A stretch of 10,055 nucleotides of DNA from SAR116 cluster bacterium. GTDB lineage: Bacteria > Pseudomonadota > Alphaproteobacteria > Puniceispirillales > GCA-002684695. Shown here one piece after another: positions 5,239-10,055 of the stretch. Position 1 is the first letter of the stretch. Each line of letters opens with the position of its first letter. The notes beneath the pieces were generated by a model. That model made no database searches. It was given only the letters and a program-made list of their open reading frames with translations, and had not been told where the DNA came from. Made by a program: the position numbers and the translations under genes. Location of the stretch: positions 10,029 through 20,083 of the forward strand of contig NYVQ01000059.1 in NCBI GenBank assembly GCA_002684695.1. Direction: 5' to 3'.

Positions 5239-6941
5239 GAAAAATTTCTCGGAAATCTTACGCTGATATGTACGGCCCCACAACTGGAGACCAAGTTAGA
5301 TTAGCAGATACAGAACTGTTCATAGAAGTTGAAAAAGATCTTACTTCTTACGGGGAAGAGGTAAAATTTGGAGGAGGTAAAGTTATAAGAGATGGTATGG
5401 GTCAATCTCAATTATCACGTAAACAAGGTGCTGTAGATACGGTAATTACAAATGCGTTAATAGTAGATGTCAATGGCATTATAAAAGCTGATATTGGTAT
5501 TAAAAATGGAATTATTGATGGAATTGGGAAAGCTGGTAACCCCGATACACAGCCCAACGTCAGCATTATTATTGGTCCTGGAACAGAAATTATTGCAGGT
5601 GAAGGTAAAATAATAACTGCTGGTGGGTTTGATAGTCATATCCATTTTATTTGTCCTCAGCAAATAGATGACGCTTTGCATTCTGGCATAACCACAATGC
5701 TTGGAGGGGGGACAGGTCCAGCTCATGGAACTCTTGCTACAACATGTACTCCTGGACCGTGGCATATAAAAAGAATGATCCAGTCTGCGGATGCATTTTC
5801 TATGAACCTAGCATTTGCTGGAAAGGGAAACTCGTCTTTGCCTGATGCTTTACAAGAGCAAGTTCTAGCTGGTGCGAGTTCTTTAAAGCTTCATGAGGAT
5901 TGGGGGACAACTCCTGCTGCAATAGATTGCTGTTTAAATGTGGCCGATGAATTTGATATACAAGTAATGATTCATACTGACACCTTAAATGAGAGTGGTT
6001 TTGTCGAAAACACTATTAAAGCAATTAATCAAAGAACAATTCATGCATTTCATACTGAAGGAGCAGGAGGAGGTCACGCTCCAGATATAATAAAAGTTTG
6101 TGGAGAAAACCATATTATTCCTTCATCTACAAATCCAACTATGCCTTATACGGTTAATACATTGGAAGAACATTTAGATATGTTAATGGTTTGTCATCAT
6201 CTTGATAAGTCTATACCAGAAGATGTTGCTTTCGCAGAAAGTAGAATAAGAAGAGAAACAATTGCTGCTGAGGATATACTTCATGATATGGGAGCTTTTT
6301 CAATAATTGCATCAGATAGTCAAGCAATGGGCAGGGTTGGAGAGGTTATTTCACGAACCTGGCAAACTGCTCATAAAATGAAGGTGCAACGTGGAAGATT
6401 AAAAGATGAAATCGGAAATAATGATAATCAAAGGGTTAAAAGATATATAGCAAAATATACAATTAATCCTGCAATTGCACATGGAATATCCAAGCATATT
6501 GGAACCTTAGAGGTAAACAAGAGAGCAGATATAGTGATTTGGGACCCAGCCTTTTTTGGAGCCAAGCCTGAAATAATTTTAATTGGTGGAAGCATTGCCT
6601 GTGCACAAATGGGTGATCCTAATGCTTCAATACCAACACCTCAACCAATTCATTCACGCCCAATGTTTTCATCTTATGGGCGCTCACTGGAGAAGTCTTC
6701 TGTAACATTTGTTAGCAATGAAGCACTAAAACAACAATCACTTAGTGATGCTAATATCTATAAAGATCTACTACCTGTCGAAAATACAAGAAAAATTTCA
6801 AAAAAAGATATGGTTTTTAATGATTCTTGTCCAAAGATTGAGGTAAATCCAGAAACATATGAAGTTAAAGCCAATGGAGAGCTTTTAACCTGCGAACCTG
6901 CCAGAGAGTTACCTCTAGCTCAAAGATATTTTATGTATTGA
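5235..6941 (+). CDS. ureC: Urease alpha (catalytic) subunit UreC
   Basis: The 568-residue catalytic subunit, full length, hydrolysing urea to ammonia and carbamate at a dinickel centre. All active-site residues are present, each at the Klebsiella aerogenes number plus one: H135 and H137 (SHIHFICPQQ), the carbamylated K218 and H220 (LKLHEDWG), H247 (MIHTDTLNE), H273 (FHTEGAGGGHAPD), the mobile-flap C320 and general acid H321 (MVCHHLD), and D361 (ASDSQAMGR). The N-terminal YADMYGPTTGDQVRLADTEL and the C-terminal PLAQRYFMY are also typical. Nothing suggests decay, so the enzyme should be active once matured. It overlaps ureB by four bases and ends four bases before ureE. Its conservation makes it the best gene in the window for placing the organism. 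Confidence 0.99.
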   Translation: MRKISRKSYADMYGPTTGDQVRLADTELFIEVEKDLTSYGEEVKFGGGKVIRDGMGQSQLSRKQGAVDTVITNALIVDVNGIIKADIGIKNGIIDGIGKAGNPDTQPNVSIIIGPGTEIIAGEGKIITAGGFDSHIHFICPQQIDDALHSGITTMLGGGTGPAHGTLATTCTPGPWHIKRMIQSADAFSMNLAFAGKGNSSLPDALQEQVLAGASSLKLHEDWGTTPAAIDCCLNVADEFDIQVMIHTDTLNESGFVENTIKAINQRTIHAFHTEGAGGGHAPDIIKVCGENHIIPSSTNPTMPYTVNTLEEHLDMLMVCHHLDKSIPEDVAFAESRIRRETIAAEDILHDMGAFSIIASDSQAMGRVGEVISRTWQTAHKMKVQRGRLKDEIGNNDNQRVKRYIAKYTINPAIAHGISKHIGTLEVNKRADIVIWDPAFFGAKPEIILIGGSIACAQMGDPNASIPTPQPIHSRPMFSSYGRSLEKSSVTFVSNEALKQQSLSDANIYKDLLPVENTRKISKKDMVFNDSCPKIEVNPETYEVKANGELLTCEPARELPLAQRYFMY

Positions 6942-6945
6942 TCAA

Positions 6946-7389
6946 ATGGAAAATTGTTTTGAAATTATTGAAAATGCAACAAAATTTAATACCATAGATT
7001 CCATTTCGTTGTCATATGACAATAGATTTATTAGAAGAAAAAAATTAGTTTCAGACAATGGGATAGAATTTCTTGTAAATCTACCAGAGACGAAATCTCT
7101 ATTTCAAAATCAAGCGTTTAAATTAGAAAATAAAAATTTAATTTTAATAATTTCAAAACCAGAAATTCTTTTGGAAATCTCTGGTAGAAACCTAATGAAG
7201 TTAATTTGGCACATAGGTAATAGGCATATGCCATGTCAAATAGAGGAAAATAGAATCTTAATACAAAAAGATTATGTAATTAAAGAAATGATTTTAAAGC
7301 TTGGTGGGATAGTAGACGAAGTTATTGAACCATTTAATCCAGAGGGTGGAGCATACGGAATTGGTAGAACGCATAGTCACAAGCACTAA
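6946..7389 (+). CDS. ureE: Urease accessory nickel metallochaperone UreE
   Basis: A 147-residue UreE that carries nickel to the UreDFG-apourease complex. The N-terminal peptide-binding domain is divergent. The C-terminal nickel-binding domain is clear: LIWHIGNRHMPCQI (86-99) with the dimer-interface histidine H94 (H96 in Klebsiella), then RILIQKDYVIKEMILKLGG and FNPEGGAYGIGRTHSHKH. The tail has only three histidines (H142, H144, H147), not the long His-rich run of enteric UreE, so it probably binds few nickel ions and acts as a carrier, not a store. The ATG lies four bases after the ureC stop with no Shine-Dalgarno, which suggests coupling. Its 3' end overlaps the start of ureF in another frame. 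Confidence 0.93.
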   Translation: MENCFEIIENATKFNTIDSISLSYDNRFIRRKKLVSDNGIEFLVNLPETKSLFQNQAFKLENKNLILIISKPEILLEISGRNLMKLIWHIGNRHMPCQIEENRILIQKDYVIKEMILKLGGIVDEVIEPFNPEGGAYGIGRTHSHKH

Positions 7390-8038
7390 AGATAAAGATT
7401 ATAACCAAATTAGTTTAAAAACTTTACAAATATTACAAACTTGGTTTTCGTCGTCATTTCCAATTGGCTCATATAGTTATTCCCATGGAATAGAAGCAAT
7501 GATCAATGACAAAATAATTTTACGTTCAAGTGATGTTTTAGATTTTATAGAAGGAAGCATTTTTCATGGAACATGCAAAAATGATTTTATATTAATAAAG
7601 CTAACCTATGAAGGATTGGATTTAAATGACTTTTCTTTAGCGTTAAGCGCTTCCAAGGAAAGGAAATTAGAAACCCAATATTTGGGCAATGCTTTTAGAA
7701 AAGTTTTAGGAGAAAGTTGGGGATTTGAATTGCCTAAAGACACTTCTTTTCCCATTGGCATTGCAAAAGCAGGCATTAATTTTAATATTCCTTTATATCA
7801 ACTCTCATTATTTTATATGCAGTCGTTTGTTTCTAACCTAATAAATATATGTGTTAAGCATATTCCACTTGGTCAAAAAACAGGGCAAGACTGTATTTTA
7901 AAATCAATGACTATGATTGAGAAATTTATGGAAAAAGCTAATGACTACACGATTGAAGATATAGGCAGCGTAACATACTTTTCCGACCTTTACAGTATTA
8001 AGCATGAAAATTTAATTACAAGAGTATATTCAACATGA
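7361..8038 (+). CDS. ureF: Urease accessory protein UreF
   Basis: An all-helical accessory protein that bridges UreD and UreG and gates GTPase-driven nickel insertion. Family blocks are SSSFPIGSYSYSHGIEAM near the N terminus, HGTCKNDFILIK, IPLGQKTGQ in the C-terminal third, and the end LITRVYST. There is no ATG before the first conserved block. In-frame alternatives are TTG at 7325, GTG at 7346 and TTG at 7361. I chose 7361 because GGTGGAG (7345-7351) sits nine bases before it and the N terminus is then shortest, giving 225 residues. Either way ureF starts inside the ureE coding region (29 to 65 bases of overlap). The TGA stop overlaps the ureG ATG as ATGA. The function call is firm; the exact start is not. 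Confidence 0.92.
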   Translation: MVERIVTSTKDKDYNQISLKTLQILQTWFSSSFPIGSYSYSHGIEAMINDKIILRSSDVLDFIEGSIFHGTCKNDFILIKLTYEGLDLNDFSLALSASKERKLETQYLGNAFRKVLGESWGFELPKDTSFPIGIAKAGINFNIPLYQLSLFYMQSFVSNLINICVKHIPLGQKTGQDCILKSMTMIEKFMEKANDYTIEDIGSVTYFSDLYSIKHENLITRVYST

Positions 8039-8646
8039 ATAATTTAAATGGCCCTTTAAAAGTTGGTATTGGCGGTCCTGTTGGAGCAGGAAAAACAAGT
8101 TTAACTGAGGCATTATGTAAAGATTTGTCAAATAAATTATCAATGGCAGTTATTTCAAATGATATTTATACAAAGGAAGATGCAGAATATTTAATGAAGG
8201 CGCAAGCTCTACCATTAAATAGAATTAAAGGAGTTGAGACTGGTGGGTGCCCTCATACAGCTATCAGAGAAGATGCATCTATTAATCTATTAGCAGTTGA
8301 TGAAATGAAATCAAAGTTTCCAGATTTAAATTTAATTTTAATTGAGTCTGGTGGAGATAATTTGGCTGCGACTTTTAGTCCAGAATTAGTTGATCTTTCC
8401 ATTTACGTTATAGATGTTGCTATGGGAGGAGATATACCGCGGAAAGGAGGTCCAGCAATTCAAAAGTCTGATCTATTAGTAATTAATAAAACAGATTTGG
8501 CACCTTATGTTGATGTCGATCTTTCAATAATGAAATCAGATGTTGAAAAAGCGAGAAGTGGTTTGCCATATGTTTTTGGTGAAATGAAGAACGCTAAAGG
8601 TATTGAAAAAATATCTAATTTTTTATATTCAGAAGGAGGTCTCTAA
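8035..8646 (+). CDS. ureG: Urease accessory GTPase UreG
   Basis: A 203-residue SIMIBI-class GTPase whose GTP hydrolysis powers nickel delivery to urease. Visible motifs in order are the P-loop GPVGAGKTS (14-22), switch-region NDIYTKEDAEYL (42-53), the invariant nickel-binding CPH (72-74) within ETGGCPHTAIREDAS, the ESGGDN Walker B region (104-109), DVAMGGDIPRKGGPAI (127-142) and the base-recognition NKTDL (151-155). It lacks the His-rich N-terminal extension found in some UreG proteins. It overlaps ureF by four bases and is the last gene of the operon. The next gene is on the opposite strand and ends 17 bases away, with no clear terminator in the gap. Confidence 0.98.
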   Translation: MNNLNGPLKVGIGGPVGAGKTSLTEALCKDLSNKLSMAVISNDIYTKEDAEYLMKAQALPLNRIKGVETGGCPHTAIREDASINLLAVDEMKSKFPDLNLILIESGGDNLAATFSPELVDLSIYVIDVAMGGDIPRKGGPAIQKSDLLVINKTDLAPYVDVDLSIMKSDVEKARSGLPYVFGEMKNAKGIEKISNFLYSEGGL

Positions 8647-8663
8647 TTATAAATACAATAAAA

Positions 8664-10055
8664 TTACTCTGGTAATCCAGCTAATTTCATTCCTTCAACA
8701 AGATTATTTGTTAAAGATTCACTCATCTCAGGAGCTACTTTTCTATAGTCTGCTATCGTTTTAACTTCAGGTCTTTCAGTTAGATATTTTTGTAACCACT
8801 CTTTACTTTCATCAATTTCACCTTTAAGTGCGAGAACTGCGGCTTTAAATCCAAAAAGTCTATTGTGAGGCGCGTCTTGCATTGTTCTATTTATTGAATT
8901 CAATGCATTATCTAAATCTTTTTTGCTTATATAACAAAAAATTAACCAGCTCTCCCACTCCATTCTTCCTACTGGATCAATCTCAATTGCTTTTTTTACA
9001 CAATCTATTGCCTCATCAAATTTACTTTGCCTCATCAATGACATGGAGTACATTTGCAGGGATCGAGGATGATTAGGATTTACATCAAGGGCCTTTTGAA
9101 TCAATTCTAGAAATCTCTCAAGATCCTTTTTCAAATAACATTGAATACCTTTTGCCATAATTGCATCTGGATTCTCGGGATCAAGTGTATAAGCCTTATC
9201 ACAATGTTCAAAAAGCCTTCTTTCATTTTCTTTTCTTTCACTATCAAGTGATGGTTCAAAAACTCTATCCATTAAACTGTTTGACAAAACTATATGAGCT
9301 TCCGCCAAGTTTTCGTCCAATGATATAGCCCTTTCACTATGTTCAATAGCTTTGAGTCCTAGATCCAGTTTAGACTTTACATCCAGACCCTGAGTATAAT
9401 TAGATTTGCTGTAGTAAGACTGTGCTTGAAGGTTTTCATCCCAAGCACTTAGATTTACTTTTTTCTTTACGTCTAAACGCTGTATCTCATTTGCTTTTAG
9501 AGCTGGGGAAATTATTACAGCAACCTTTTGAGAAACTTCATCCTGAATTTCAAAAATATCTTCTAAAGACCTATCCCAATTCTGTGACCATATTTGAGTA
9601 TCTTTATCTGCATCTATAAGTTGAGTGTTAATTCTAACTTTATTACCACCTTTTCTAACACTTCCAACTATTAGGTATTTAGCATTTAATTCCTCAGCTA
9701 TTTTTTTTGTTGTCTCTTTAGTATTCTTGTATGCGAAAATTGAATTACTTGAGATAACAGGAAATGTCTTCCATTTAGATAAATGAGAAATGATATCTTC
9801 AGTAATTCCATCAGCAAAGTAATCCTGTTCTGGATCATTACTCATGTTATTAAAAGGAAGCACAGCTATTGTAGGAGGTTTACTGTCTTCGTCTTCTTTT
9901 TGAATTTGTTTTTCAAGTTTCCTAATTTCCAAGTCAGGATCAGCAAGATCATAGGCATGAACAAAAGTATTTTTTACCTTTTGTTCACCAAGGTCATGAA
10001 AATCAAATTCAGTTTTTTTATTTACAAAATCTAAAATACTTTTTGAAAGACAAAC
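8664..10055 (-). CDS. Class III adenylate/guanylate cyclase fused to TolB-like and TPR domains (N terminus outside the window)
   Basis: The minus-strand frame stays open from its stop at 8664 to the window edge, giving 463 visible residues. The first 40 or so are the end of a class III cyclase domain, with FHDLGEQKVKNTFVHAYDL matching the usual xxDLGExxLKN ending. After a charged linker (KLEKQIQKEDEDSK) comes a TolB-N/FlgO-like domain (about 60-175) with IAVLPFNNMSNDPEQDYFADG, then TPR repeats (about 230-430) with DPENPDA, VNPNHPRS and DEAIDCVKKAIEIDP, and a terminal KLAGLPE typical of these proteins. The catalytic core lies outside the window, so activity and choice of ATP or GTP cannot be judged. 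A TTG at 9932 would give a protein lacking the cyclase part, but the upstream cyclase residues show it is internal. The TPRs presumably sense or scaffold a partner. Confidence 0.88.
   Translation of the reverse strand, partial: VCLSKSILDFVNKKTEFDFHDLGEQKVKNTFVHAYDLADPDLEIRKLEKQIQKEDEDSKPPTIAVLPFNNMSNDPEQDYFADGITEDIISHLSKWKTFPVISSNSIFAYKNTKETTKKIAEELNAKYLIVGSVRKGGNKVRINTQLIDADKDTQIWSQNWDRSLEDIFEIQDEVSQKVAVIISPALKANEIQRLDVKKKVNLSAWDENLQAQSYYSKSNYTQGLDVKSKLDLGLKAIEHSERAISLDENLAEAHIVLSNSLMDRVFEPSLDSERKENERRLFEHCDKAYTLDPENPDAIMAKGIQCYLKKDLERFLELIQKALDVNPNHPRSLQMYSMSLMRQSKFDEAIDCVKKAIEIDPVGRMEWESWLIFCYISKKDLDNALNSINRTMQDAPHNRLFGFKAAVLALKGEIDESKEWLQKYLTERPEVKTIADYRKVAPEMSESLTNNLVEGMKLAGLPE

Noticed and set aside
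5457..5765. Minus-strand reading frame of 102 codons inside ureC
   Set aside because: It mirrors one of the most conserved parts of UreC, including the H135/H137 region; its Cys/Ser-rich translation resembles nothing and it is an antisense shadow.
9930..9932. TTG as the start of a shorter TolB-TPR protein
   Set aside because: The frame continues upstream to the window edge with a recognisable cyclase C-terminal motif (DLGEQKVKN), so the TTG is an internal leucine codon.

Overview
The window is AT-rich DNA, roughly 70% A+T by eye, with short intergenic gaps. It looks like a chromosome segment of a low-GC, streamlined alphaproteobacterium, perhaps marine. The lineage call is inference. It rests on a UbiH/UbiF-family ubiquinone hydroxylase with an alphaproteobacterial-looking C-terminal motif, on a class III cyclase/TolB-like/TPR protein of a type common in that class, and on the base composition. 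I see no insertion sequence, phage integrase, tRNA, rRNA or CRISPR array.

Layout. Positions 1-64 hold a strong intrinsic terminator for a plus-strand gene left of the window, followed by about 260 bases of gene-free AT-rich DNA. A plus-strand pair follows: a small glutaredoxin with a CVWC active site (328-561) and a CpdA-like cyclic-nucleotide metallophosphoesterase (593-1393). The minus strand then carries three genes, read right to left: a PsiE-family membrane protein (3291-3689), a UbiH-family FAD hydroxylase (2024-3226) and a one-module PqiA-like membrane protein (1415-1825). The 200-base gap between the last two holds a candidate 14-codon gene with a perfect extended Shine-Dalgarno, a plausible promoter before it and a hairpin after it. 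That gap is the least explained part of the window.

The centre (3822-8646) is a complete, compact urease operon in the order ureD-ureA-ureB-ureC-ureE-ureF-ureG. UreA, UreB and UreC are the structural subunits. UreC keeps every nickel and catalytic residue, including the lysine that becomes carbamylated. UreD, UreF and UreG form the GTP-dependent maturation complex, and UreE delivers nickel to it. The genes abut or overlap (the ureB/ureC and ureF/ureG junctions are ATGA overlaps), so they are probably transcribed as one message from the 132-base divergent region shared with psiE. No urea or nickel transporter lies in the window. The operon should let the cell hydrolyse urea to ammonia and carbon dioxide, either as a nitrogen source or to process urea made inside the cell.

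The right end (8664-10055, minus strand) is the C-terminal part of a class III adenylate/guanylate cyclase fused to a TolB-like domain and TPR repeats. It runs off the window edge and converges on ureG with a 17-base gap. The window therefore holds a likely cyclic-nucleotide phosphodiesterase at one end and a cyclase at the other. Most of the content is familiar; the best candidates for something undescribed are the 14-codon ORF and its hairpin leader.
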